Source: Haematococcus lacustris (Eukaryota; Chlorophyta; Chlorophyceae; Chlamydomonadales; Haematococcaceae). Taken from it: a stretch of 64,000 bases of DNA. The stretch covers positions 3,391,114 to 3,455,113 of the forward strand of contig JASKMD010000018.1 in assembly GCA_030144725.1 (NCBI GenBank). Direction: 5' to 3'. Positions 54,474 through 64,000 of this stretch are shown in pieces. Numbering within the stretch: the first letter of the stretch is position 1; each line of letters opens with the position of its first letter. The translations under genes were made by a program, and so were the position numbers. The notes below the pieces were generated by a model that ran no database searches, was not told the DNA's origin, and worked only from the letters and a program-made list of their open reading frames with translations.

Positions 54474-56700
54474 ATGAATGACGGCAACGGCGACTACAGT
54501 GTGTTTGTGGGGGACCTGGGGCCCGAAGTGGACGACGCGCTGCTAGAGACTACATTCAGGACGTACTACCCTAGTACACGCACAGCCAAGGTGCCTTGTG
54601 CATGCCAGCAATGCAGTCTTGTAGCAGCTTCTTGCCAGCGAGTCGAGCAACATCTGTCATCTTTAGTATTTGGATGGCCTGCACAGCAGGCTGTCGATTC
54701 ATTGAAGGAATGCTGCGATTGCTGGCATTCAATGCTGTGACGGTTGCGATGCTGCGTGCTGGCCTGGGTTGAACAGGTCATGGTGGACGTGGCAAGCCAA
54801 AGGAGCAGAGGCTATGGCTTTGTGCGATTTTCTATCGAGGCGGAGCGCGACCGGGCAGTTGCAGAGATGAGCGGGGTCTACCTGGGGTCTCGGCCCATCC
54901 GCGTGTCTGTAGCGACAGCAAAACGACCGCAAGCCAACTACTCGACCAGCGCGGGCGGGACGTCGAACGCGTCGGCCTCAACGGTCGTCGCCGGTGCCGC
55001 GGACGAGAGCGCGAACACCACGCTCTTTATCGGGGGTCTCAGCCCCACGGTGACGGAGGCCGAGCTGCACGCCGCCTTCCTCAACTTCGGAGAGATCGTA
55101 TACACCAAGATCCCGCAGGGCAAGGGTTGCGGGTGCGCCATTACTTCTGCTGCAGCTCCTGCCGCTGGGTCTGGCCCTAGATGCATTACAGTGAAGATAA
55201 TGCCAGTGCTTATGTCGACCCTGTTGCTGCCTTACCTGTCCTGGCTGTGTGTGTGTGAGTACAGGTTTGTGCAGTTCCTCACGCGAGCAGGAGCTGAGTA
55301 TGCCCTGTCAGAGATGAATGGCTTTGTGATCGGCGGTCAAAGCATTCGAATCTCATGGGGCAAGTCCACAGGCAAAGCACCACCAGGGGGTGGCGGCCAT
55401 GGTCCGCCCCAATACACCTCTGCCACAGGCTACTATGGCGCCCAGGCCTACGCAGACCCCTACGCGCAGGCCTACCCTATGGTGCAGGGCTATGGGCCGC
55501 AGGGCTTTGCCGCTGACCCATACGCTGCCTATGGCACCTACGCGGCGGTGGACCCCTATGCCGCAGTGAGTGGCTGGCTGCTTGTCTGCTTGGTAGCTGG
55601 GTACATCACATTCTTAGTGTGTGGTACATCACGCTTGGATGGGTGTAGCACTCACTGGGTTGGGTACAGCTCATGTGTCGCTTGTGTGCATCGCTTGTGT
55701 GCATCCCTTGAGAAAGGGACAGGTGGAGTGCAGGCTCGCATGCTGCTCCGTCTAACAACAGCAGCAGCAGCAATAGCAGGGCCCTGCCACGAGCCAGGCA
55801 GCAGCATCCAGGGCAGCAGGAAGGACCACCAGGCCCCCAGTGAGGTGCATGCAGGCGGAGGTGCTGTGATCAGGCTGCAGCCCCAGTACGCAGCAAGAGT
55901 GCTGATGGACACACTTCACTAGGCTCCTCCAAATTCCTCAGCTTCACCCCAGCTTCCTCCGCCTTGCCCAGCTTCTCCAGCTTCACAGCACCAACTAAAC
56001 ACCAGCTGACCAGCACGTGCTAGGCACCAGCACCCGTCTCCCCAGGCCCCGCCTGGCCTGCCCTGCCCTGACCCCTAGAAAGCTTGAGACTCATGCCCTG
56101 CCCTGCCCTGCCCTGCCCTGCCCTGCCCTGCCCTGCCCTGCCCTGCCCTGCCCTGCCCTGCCCTGCCCTGCCCTGCCCTGCCCTGCCCTGCCCTGCCCTG
56201 CCCTGCCCTGCCCTGCCCTGCCCTGCCCTGCCCTGCCCTGCCCTGCCCTGCCCTGCCCTGCCCTGCCCTGCCCTGCCCTGCCCTGCCCTGCCCTGCCCTG
56301 CCCTGCCCTGCCCTGCCCTGCCCTGCCCTGCCCTGCCCTGCCCTGCCCCGCCCCGCCCCGCCCCGCCCCCCCCGCCCTCGCTGACGGGCCTGGCTGGCTG
56401 CTGCTACTGCTGCTGCCCTCTGCTGCACAGGCTTATGCAGGCTACAGCATGCACCCCATGGGGCCCGCCGCCAGCAACTATGCCACCCTGGCAGCTGCAG
56501 GGGCGGCCAGTGCCGCAGCAGCCGCCCACGGCCCGGGGCCAGTGCACGCTGTGCTGTACGACCCGCTGGCGCCTGTGAACTATGACAAGCTCAACATGGG
56601 CTACATGCACAGGCAGCTGCCCGTGCTGACAGGCACTTACATTCGAACCCCTGTGCCTCTGCCCCTCATGGCGCATCACGGCCCCACCTCCTCAGCATGA
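54474..56700 (+). CDS. RBP45/47-like RNA-binding protein (right-arm copy, intact)
   Basis: Nuclear poly(A)/U-rich RNA-binding protein of the plant RBP45/RBP47 (yeast Nam8-like) type, with roles in mRNA stability and splicing in relatives. Exons: 54474-54590 (ATG inside TSMNDGNGDYSVFVGDL), 54777-55132, 55265-55565, 56431-56700 (stop TGA); all phases agree. One RRM spans exons 1-2 (RNP2 VFVGDL, RNP1 RGYGFVRF) and a second spans exons 2-3 (RNP2 LFIGGL, RNP1 KGCGFVQF), followed by a Gly/Tyr/Ala/Pro-rich tail. Relatives have three RRMs; the first one is not found upstream, where the palindrome and the retrotransposon lie, so either the gene was 5'-truncated or the start lies in an exon I missed. 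In-frame sequence extends upstream to 54351. The last intron is filled by CCCTG repeats. Confidence 0.85.
56095..56362 (+). repeat. (CCCTG)n then (CCCCG)n array in RBP45-like intron
   Basis: About 50 perfect CCCTG pentamers (56095-56346) grading into a few CCCCG units. It lies in the intron before exon 56431-56700. The CCCCG tail is the motif of the array at 7524-7853. Confidence 0.95.
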
Positions 56701-59700
56701 GCAGCGAGGTCGCAATGGGGTAGGGCTGAGGTGGGGCTGAGGTGAGGTCACATGGGGGTGGGGCTGAGGTGGGGTCACAAGGGGCTTCAGTAGATCATGA
56801 AAAGGTAGTTGAGCTGGATATATGGTTACGGTGTGGGCAGTGCAGGGTGGCTGGGGAGTTGGGCTGGGTTCATGGGGCAGGGGTGGGTGTGTGAGCATGG
56901 ACCGATGAGGAGTGAGACTGCACTTGCGAAGTGTGACGTTTGAACAGAGGGTGTGGAGGTGCTGTGGGACTGGGCCAGCTGCAGGCATGTCAAGTCATCC
57001 CAGGCCAGGCCAGGCCAGCCTCTGGGACACTGTTGCGGACTTAGTGGATGTTCGGGCTGTGATCAGATCCACCCCACAGCTATGTGGAATGGCTTTGCTG
57101 GAGATCCTTGTGCCTGCTGCCCGCCATCTTCCCGCCTCCTCATGGCACGCCAGCCTCAAAGAACACAACCACTTGATGACCAGAATAACCAGCTGTTTTG
57201 CTTGTAGCTGTATGGGTGCCCCTGGGGGACAAGGGAAGCAGCACATGCATCCAGCATGGCCATGCAAGGCCATGAGCACCTCTTGTGCATAGGTCGGGTT
57301 GGGTAGCTAGTGGGAAGCTCGACAGCAGGTGCTGGGTGATATGCAGACACAGGCAACATGGAGGTGTGCAGGCAGCACTGAGTGCGCTGATGCCAGGCCC
57401 TTGCATGAGATCTCACGTGAAAACTCCGTAACACGTCACTAGTGCAGCCCTGTCCCCTTGTGTGGCGCTGGACCTGCTACGCCTGACTTTGAGCCCATTA
57501 CAGTGGGAGCAGGTGGCAGTGTTCTTGCCCATGCACTGTGCGGGCCAGCCTGGGCTTCAGCATCGCAGCCCAGCCATGGGTGCTAGTTGCACGAGGCTGG
57601 CTTCACCAACCCGCCTGCTTGCCTGCCTGCCAGCCGGCTTGCAAGTGTCAGCCGCAGCGTGTGGCAGTCCAGCAAAGCTGGCCATGGTCATTTAGGAAAA
57701 GGTCATGGGCTGGGCGACAACATACGTATGGGCTTGGTGGTGCCACATGGACGTGGGCCCATGGGCGCATGGAGGCTGTTAGGGTGCCCCCATGGATGTG
57801 AGAGAAGCCATGGTGGAGGGAGGCCACCACCCTCAGGCCACCACCCTGCATGGGAGACCTTGCAGGAGGAGGTACCCGGTGCTGAACATGGGCTGGGTGT
57901 GGCATAAAGTGAGGCTCTGCAGCCGCACGCATGTAAAGCGTAGCAATGTGATGTCATCATGAAGACAAGGAGGGTTATGCCTTGAATCAGGGGTGGTTGG
58001 GAGAGTCAGCGATGGTTGGCAGGCAGTCCCTGCCAGCAGTGTTCCGGACATGCGCCGCCAACACCTCCGCCATGTGACCTGACCTCGGACCCCTGGTAGG
58101 CATTGTGACTGCATGGTCAGGTCAATCTGTGGGTGTTGGATGTGTAACCTTATCACTCGTTTGTGTCTGGCGGGTAGCCCCTTGGTGCCAACCAGCTTGC
58201 TCTGTGGGTCAGGCAGTTGCGACGGAATGTGGTGATGATGATGTGGCTTACACCGCTTAAGCCGTCAGCCGTTAGGCTGCTAGGCCGCCCTCCCCCTCTA
58301 GGGGTTCGGGACTTTCTGTAACGCACTTCAAAGGAATGTGGGAATGAGGAGTGCGACGCTAGGGTGAACGCCCTGGAGCCGACCACCTACCAGCTGCAGG
58401 CCCTGCCCCAACCCTGTTGACAGCAGTAGAGGAGGCAGGAGAGGAGCCAGGCGGCAAGCAGCAGCAGCAGCAGAGGTGAAGGCGATGTCAGCCGTGACTG
58501 ACTGAGACTGGGCGGATCCGTGTGACCAGCCTGTGGAGCTGTAGTCGTGAGAGTTGTATAAATGGATTTTTTCTTGCCGTAGACAACATCTTTGTGCGGT
58601 AGCTTCAGGGTCAACCCTCACCCTTACCCTAACCTCATCACTGAGGGACAGCCGTGTATCATGCGACCAAGCCTGTGCAAGATCACACCGAATCTAGCTC
58701 ACCACGCAGTGTCCCGGAGGCGGGAGCGGAGTAAGTGCATGAAGGTGTCCCGTTGAAAGGTGTCTGACGCAGCGTGCTCCAAGGTTCAGGTGCATCTTTC
58801 ACATTTAACCACCCCCACAGCAGGCATATGGCAACGGGGCAACCACCTTCCAGACAAACAAAACACACCGGTGGTATTTCCCCCTAAACCACTGGGCACA
58901 CTAGGTCACGAAACAACATGGCTGCGTGCGTCACCGTAGTGTCAGATAAGAGGAGCAGTGCCCCGTGCTCATTCGTGCTCCATGCCCAGCGTCAGAAGCA
59001 ACTGTCGTAGTAAACAACTGACCATGCTTGGCTGTGCCTGACTATGCCCCACAGATGCACCCGTCAACCAACCGCCTTGGTCCATGTCTTGACTGAGCAG
59101 TCGTCAGCAACCGCCTGCACCCGTCTGCAACCGCCACTGGCGGAGGTCAATGTCATGGCCAAGCCGTCTGCTGCTGCAACGCTGGCTGCTGATGAGCTCC
59201 AGAGGGCGAGGTTCAGGAGCCAGCACCGCCCCTTCCCTAGCTGCTCCCCCCTCTCATGCTCTCAAGGGGACATCGTGCAGCTGCAGGAGGGCTGGGACAA
59301 CCGCAGGTCATGCCTGGAGTCATCCCTGGCTGCCAGGCCCCTGCTGTGGTGGGTAATGGTGTTGGACTGGGTTGGATGACTGCTTGTGGTGCCACAGCAA
59401 GCTCCTGCTGATGCTGGTCTCGCAGCCGCTAGGAGCGCAGGTCAGGGTGACCCTGCTGTGCTACCTGCTGGACTCCCTGGGTCCCTGAGCTCTGGGTCAC
59501 GAGCTGAGGCTGTTTGCCATGGTGCTACAGCATGCTCCTGCTGCTCCTGCTGCTCCTGCTGCTGGACTTGGCTGGATTGGCTGGTGGCCGTTCCTGGTCT
59601 GGCCACAAGGACAGCTCCAGCTGGAGCCATTTCCTCTCCTCAGTGCGCTGCATTTTCAGAGCTGCATTGCAGCCCCTGCTGACCCACGGCTGGACAGCCA

Positions 59701-60314
59701 GCCTTCCTGCGGCACTGTGCTGCTCACCACATCACACCATCACACCTTGGCAGCCCCTGTTGTCAGCGGCCTGCGGGACATCCAGCCCGTAGCACAGCCA
59801 GGGTCAGCATTGCAATCTGAAGGTACAGTCGCAGCACAAAGACTTTGTAATCAGTGGAGCAGCTACTGCCCCCTGCTTGTCTGTTCCTTGCAAACTATGC
59901 TGTCTCCTGCTTGCCCTTCAATGTGCAGGATGCAGCTATAGTAGCATTAAAAGGACTTTGTGACCAGGGGGCAGCCGCCAGTCCTGACTGCTGACCTGCG
60001 CTGCTCCCTAAGAGCCTTGGCAAGCTGGGCAGGCGTAAGGGACCCAGGCTGTGATGTGGATGCACATTACAGGGCACCGCCTGGTGGGAAGTGTCTGGGA
60101 CGTGCACGGGGGGGTCAAGGCTCTGTTCTTTGTGACCTATGCTCCCTCCTGCTTGCCCTTCAATGCTGCTCCTGCTGCTGCTGTTTTGCTGCTCTGTTGC
60201 TGCTTCCACCAATGCCCCAACCCGCGACACCAATCTCAACCCTGCATCTGTGGTCTCACCGCCCACTGCTCCTGCATCTGCTGCGCCTGCTACTAGTGCA
60301 TGTGCTGCTGCAGC
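56701..60314. other. intergenic stretch with no supported gene
   Basis: 3.6 kb between the two convergent genes. Short plus-strand protein-like pieces occur at 59270-59350 (DIVQLQEGWDNRR), 59400-59490 (LLLMLVSQPLGAQVRVTLL) and 59690-59810 (HHHTLAAPVVSGLRDIQPV), broken by stops and in different frames; they could be remnants of a decayed gene, but I recognise no family. The phrase TCCTGCTTGCCCTTCAATG occurs at about 59907 and 60150, a short local duplication. Confidence 0.4.
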
Positions 60315-63300
60315 TTACAGGTCAGGGGCCTGTGCCAGCAGAGCGTCGGCCTCCGCCTGGCCCTGGGCCCCACCCGGAAGAGGCGGTGCCAGCGCCACCA
60401 GCCGCTCCATCTTGACCTGGCAGGCGGCCGCCAGGGCCATGAAGGCTGAGCACAGCGCAAACATGATGCTCAGGGGGAACAAGTGCACCTGCGCAACACA
60501 CACAGGAAGGGGCAGGGGGCTGGGGTGGGTCGGGGTGCAAGATGGGTCGGGGCATGGGTTGGGTTGGGGTGTGGGCTGGGCTGGGCCAGGGCCTGGGATG
60601 TGCATAAAGGGGTCAAGGGGCAGGGAGTTGACATGGGAGGGCACAGCCAGTGTGAAGGGTAGGCAAAGGGAACCAGGTGTGCAGTAGTGCATCACGACAT
60701 GATAGGCAGACAGGAGTGGACAGGCCCAGGGGGGGTGCTGAGGGAGTGGTGCACTTGTTGGCAGGGGTTGGCTTGGGGCCAAGGGCCTGCTGCATGGCGT
60801 CCCACTGGCCCATGCCCTAGTGCCAGGGCGGAGCTTGTGCCAAGGATAGCCTCGCTTGCTGCAGTCAGGTAACTCAGGGCTGGTGCAAGGTGGCTGGTGC
60901 CAGCCTGGCGGGTGGATGGGCTGCAGCTACCCACGTTGTACAAAATGACGCAGACGAACAGATTGAGTGGCACACGGAAGCAGTTGATGATGGTGGCTCT
61001 CAGCTCCTCAGGCACATAGTGCGCCCGCATGGTCATCATGGATGGCCAAAACACACCGACGATCACCTGCAAGCATTGCATGCAAGCCATGTGAGCCATG
61101 TTAGCCATGCAAACCTTGCAAGCCATGTTAGCCGTGCACGCTTGGCAAGACATACACAGGACTGCCAGTCAAGATACACCATTATACAGCTTACAACAAA
61201 TACACCATTGTAGCCGGGGATCGGTGCAACCCTTTCACTGCCTCAGCCACCTACATATTTGCATCACACTGTGATCACACTACACCTCCACCCAGCACAC
61301 CCTTCACACCTCACTCCTGCCAAGCTGGCCACGCATTGTGCCCTGTCCATGTGATCCATAGAGCTTCAGCATCAAGCTCCCTGCCAGCTGGTACATCCTC
61401 CACTGGCTTTTGACCCAGACGAGCTTTGCACCCTGGGCGACCCTTCATGCTTACCCCAGCTTCCTGCCCTTGCCCCTTAATGCTCTGCCCTCGCCCCTTC
61501 ATGCTTACCCCAGCTTCCTGCCCTTGCCCCTTAATGCTCTGCCCTCGCCCCTTCATGCTTACCCCAGCTTCCTGCCCTTGCCCCTTAATGCTCTGCCCTC
61601 GCCCCGTTATGCTCTGCCCTCGCCCCTTCATGCTTACCCCAGCTTCCTGCCCTTGCCCCTTAATGCTCTGCCCTCCCCCCGTTATGCTCTGCCCTCGCCC
61701 CTTCATGCTTCCCCCAGCTTCCTGCCCTTGCCCCTTAATGCTCTGCCCTCGCCCCTTAATGCTCTGCCCTCGCCCCTTCATGCTTACCCCAGCTTCCTGC
61801 CCTTGCTTCTGCTTTCTGCGCTGGCCCACTTGTTCATACTGCACATGACCGCCACCTCCTGGATGATCATGAAACCACAAGTGACATGTGGAGCCAGCCC
61901 TTCGTCGCACAGCATCCACGCCCCACCCACCTCAAACACACAGAAGGCTATGAGCTGGAACTTGCCCTCCAGGCTGATGGCGCCAGGCTGTGGGGCGGAG
62001 CCAGCAGCTAGGGCCGGCGCTGCACACGCATGCAAGCACCAGCAGTGTGACATCACATGACCGGTCAAACCCATAGCACTGCCAAACCCAGCCTACCAGA
62101 CATGACAGTGACAGCATTCTCCAGGCGCATCACAAACTGCTGTATTTGAAAGGTGCGAGCCATATGAAGGGAAGACGGGGGAAAAAAATCCGCAAGTCAA
62201 GTTGTTGTATTAAGCGTCCCAAGCGCTCACCAAATATGGTGGTTTACTGAGCAGTACATCTCTTGTAATGAAATGGGATAAGCAGTATGAAAGGAAGATG
62301 GGAAGAAAGAAAGACCCTTACCAATGGCTGTGCATTGAGGGAGGAGGGTGCTGACATCGGGTGTGTCCCCTCGCTGCCCTTCCACCCGTGCACAGGCAGC
62401 ATGGTGTGAGTGACCATGTCCTATGGCATGAACCGGGCTGGCATGTGACAGGGCTGCCGCAAGCAGGCACCTGCAAGCAGCCGCCTGGCCATTCCTGCAT
62501 CTGTTCCACAATCACTTCCTCCTGCATTACGTCATATGCTGGTGATCAGACTACTGCACCACCCTGGCTCACCTTCCTTGTGGCCATGTAGGTGGAACAG
62601 GAAGGGCACGGCCAGGGCCAGGGCCGCCACCGCAAACACATACTTCATGTACGTCTCGATCTTGAAACGCTTCATGAGAATGGGGCTCAGGGCGCTGCCC
62701 ACCTATGCAGCATACAGGCTCCAGTAGCAGGTCAGCCAGGCTAGCGGCAGGTCAGCCAGCCAGGCGGCAGGTCAGTCTGACTATAAGACCCATAGAGAAT
62801 AAGGTCTTCAATGAGCAAAGGTCAGCAGACAGAGGGCAGAGGAGATTAACAAGGGCCTGTTGCAGGGGTAAGCATTGCCAACAGCGGGCATTACTGGGCA
62901 TGCTGTGATTTACTGTGCCTCCATCTCCATCCTGGCAGCAGTTGACACCCATGACTTGTGCAACAACCTGGCCCTGGCCCTGACCCTGACCCTGGCCCTG
63001 ATCCTTAACCCTGGCGCTGACCCTGACTCCGACACAAATGGATTTGAAAGGAGCACAAATGAACCAAGGGAGCCAAAGTCAGCCCCACACACGCCTTTCA
63101 TGATGGTGACCAGGGGCGCTTGGTGGCAGCATCTGGGTCAAGTCAGGCCCTTGACACCAGCACTAGCTCATGCGGAATGTGCGGTGAGAACTGGTGCGCA
63201 GCCCTGGTACTGCCTCCCTCAGCGGTGAGACTGGGGCAGAGTGTGTGTGGGGTGACTCACCATGCTGGCCGTCATGAAGCAGGCAAAGATCATGCCATGA

Positions 63301-63915
63301 GGGATCTTCTCCCCATTAGGGGACAGCGCGGGGGTCCACAGGAACACAAAGCTGCGAGGGGCAGCCACATGCAGGCAGGGGAGAGTGCAGGCCTGGCTGC
63401 TGGGTGTTGTGGTCGGGGTGGGGTGTGGAGAGTTGGGTGGAGGTGGTCAACCTGGGTTGGTTTGGTTGGGTGGTTTTGGTAAGGTTTGGGTGGGTGGGTG
63501 GAGAGGGTGGGTTAAGTTAAGGCAGATAGTGAGGTCGATGTGCGCAGGCACAGTGAAGCAAGTGGGATGGCGGCTATGCAGTGGGTACAAGCAGGGAGTG
63601 TTGGGGTGCAGGCAGGCTGGCCGGGACAGCTGCAACAGGGCAGGGCTACTACACAGGCAAGAGCAGGATGAGGTGTGCAGCATTGACAGCTAGGACAGGC
63701 TGGAGCTGCAGCATTGACATGGGGCAAAAATGGGAATAGGCAACGCCCTGGTTACCAGTCATAATGTCTTTGCACTGCTACCACCTAGCAAGTGACCTGA
63801 GCCAGAACTGCACTGCTGATGCTGATGTGCAGCCCTACCAGGCGTGGCAGCACGCACCTATACATGCCGGCCTCAAACAAGGACTGCATGGCGCCTAACA
63901 GCGCGATGCGAGTGT
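60315..63915 (-). CDS. MOT2: MFSD5/MOT2-type molybdate transporter (5' end outside window)
   Basis: Major-facilitator protein of the MFSD5 family; Chlamydomonas MOT2, the same family, imports molybdate. Exons in transcript order: 63915-63858, 63351-63261, 62702-62573, 62139-62097, 62019-61931, 61066-60935, 60488-60315 (stop TAA at 60317-60315). Family words in order: TRIALLGAMQSLFEAGMY, FVFLWTPALSPNGEKIPHG, MIFACFMTASM, SALSPILMKRF, FQLIAFCVFE, VFWPSMMTMRAHYVPEELR, INCFRVPLNLFVCVILYN. These cover the second half of the transporter, about transmembrane helices 7-12. Phases agree except between 62573 and 62139, where a small exon is probably missed. The carboxy tail is short and acidic/Ala-rich. 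The 5' half lies beyond base 64000. Confidence 0.87.
61434..61803. repeat. minisatellite in MOT2 intron
   Basis: Imperfect higher-order array of the word CTCGCCCCTTCATGCTTACC and related CTTGCCCCTTAATGCTCTGC units, period about 58 with shorter partial copies, in the intron between exons 62019-61931 and 61066-60935. Confidence 0.92.
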
Positions 63916-64000
63916 CTGCACACATCCAGCATCAGCAGGCACACACCACCTTCACATTGACGCCCCACCCACAGCCCTGTCTATGTTTGAGGCTGTGTGT

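Larger units (their letters stand above)
49370..55693 (-). repeat. palindrome, right arm (interrupted by an LTR element)
   Basis: Reverse complement of 41803-45932 apart from the LTR retrotransposon at 50237-53878 and the insertion present only in the left arm. The arm ends near 55693, after which the intact RBP45-like gene continues into unique sequence. Confidence 0.93.

Noticed and set aside
58153..58621. Minus-strand ORFs near 58150-58620
   Set aside because: Short, overlapping one another in different frames, no recognisable domain and no splice context.
61434..61803. CRISPR-like array
   Set aside because: Units are adjacent imperfect tandem copies with no unique spacers, in a eukaryotic intron.

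Overview
The window reads as nuclear DNA of a GC-rich, intron-rich chlorophyte in the Chlamydomonadales. Haematococcus lacustris is my best guess. The grounds are many short exons with GT-AG and some GC-AG introns, introns stuffed with simple repeats, plant-type homologues of every recognisable gene, and a TnpB/Fanzor-like family that I remember as very abundant in that alga. The species call is inference. There are no operons, ribosome-binding sites or CRISPR arrays; most long ORFs are readings through tandem repeats.

Layout, left to right. (1) About 1-9775, minus strand: an M16 metallopeptidase like plant PQQL, 16 exons, with its 3' end beyond the left edge. Nearly every intron carries a different tandem repeat, and one intron of 2.6 kb holds a foreign AT-richer insert. 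(2) 10213-11910: the amino-terminal part of a TnpB/Fanzor-like protein and copy A of a dispersed repeat. (3) 13050-22878, plus: a large gene ending in RRM and SPOC domains; exons at its 5' side resemble the API5 HEAT domain. (4) 25650-26982, plus: the carboxy-terminal RuvC/TnpB-like part of the same transposon family, with a TGA stop and a frameshift. (5) 27100-27710: a duplicated segment around an expansin-like exon fragment. (6) 28123-39977, plus: a complete LMBR1/LMBD2-type membrane protein gene of about 22 exons, with 308 pure CTG units in one intron. (7) 40336-41580: copy B of the dispersed repeat. (8) 41803-55693: a large palindrome. Its outer arms are nearly identical and each carries an RBP45/47-like RNA-binding protein gene; the left copy is a pseudogene, the right copy continues to 56700. 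The left arm was split by a 1.45 kb insertion with organelle-like palindromic DNA. The right arm was split by an LTR retrotransposon of copia type, with identical LTRs, a 5-bp target duplication, and most of integrase and reverse transcriptase deleted. (9) 56701-60314: little that can be supported. (10) 60315-64000, minus: an MFSD5/MOT2-type molybdate transporter with its 5' part beyond the right edge.

The genes are unrelated housekeeping functions (proteolysis, RNA processing, membrane protein, anion transport). What makes the window distinctive is its repeat and mobile-element history. The palindrome and its two later insertions give a readable order of events: duplication first, then the two insertions, the LTR element very recent. 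Exon chains for the M16, LMBR1, SPOC (3' half) and RBP45 genes were checked by hand for reading phase at every junction and stay in frame. MOT2 has one unresolved junction.
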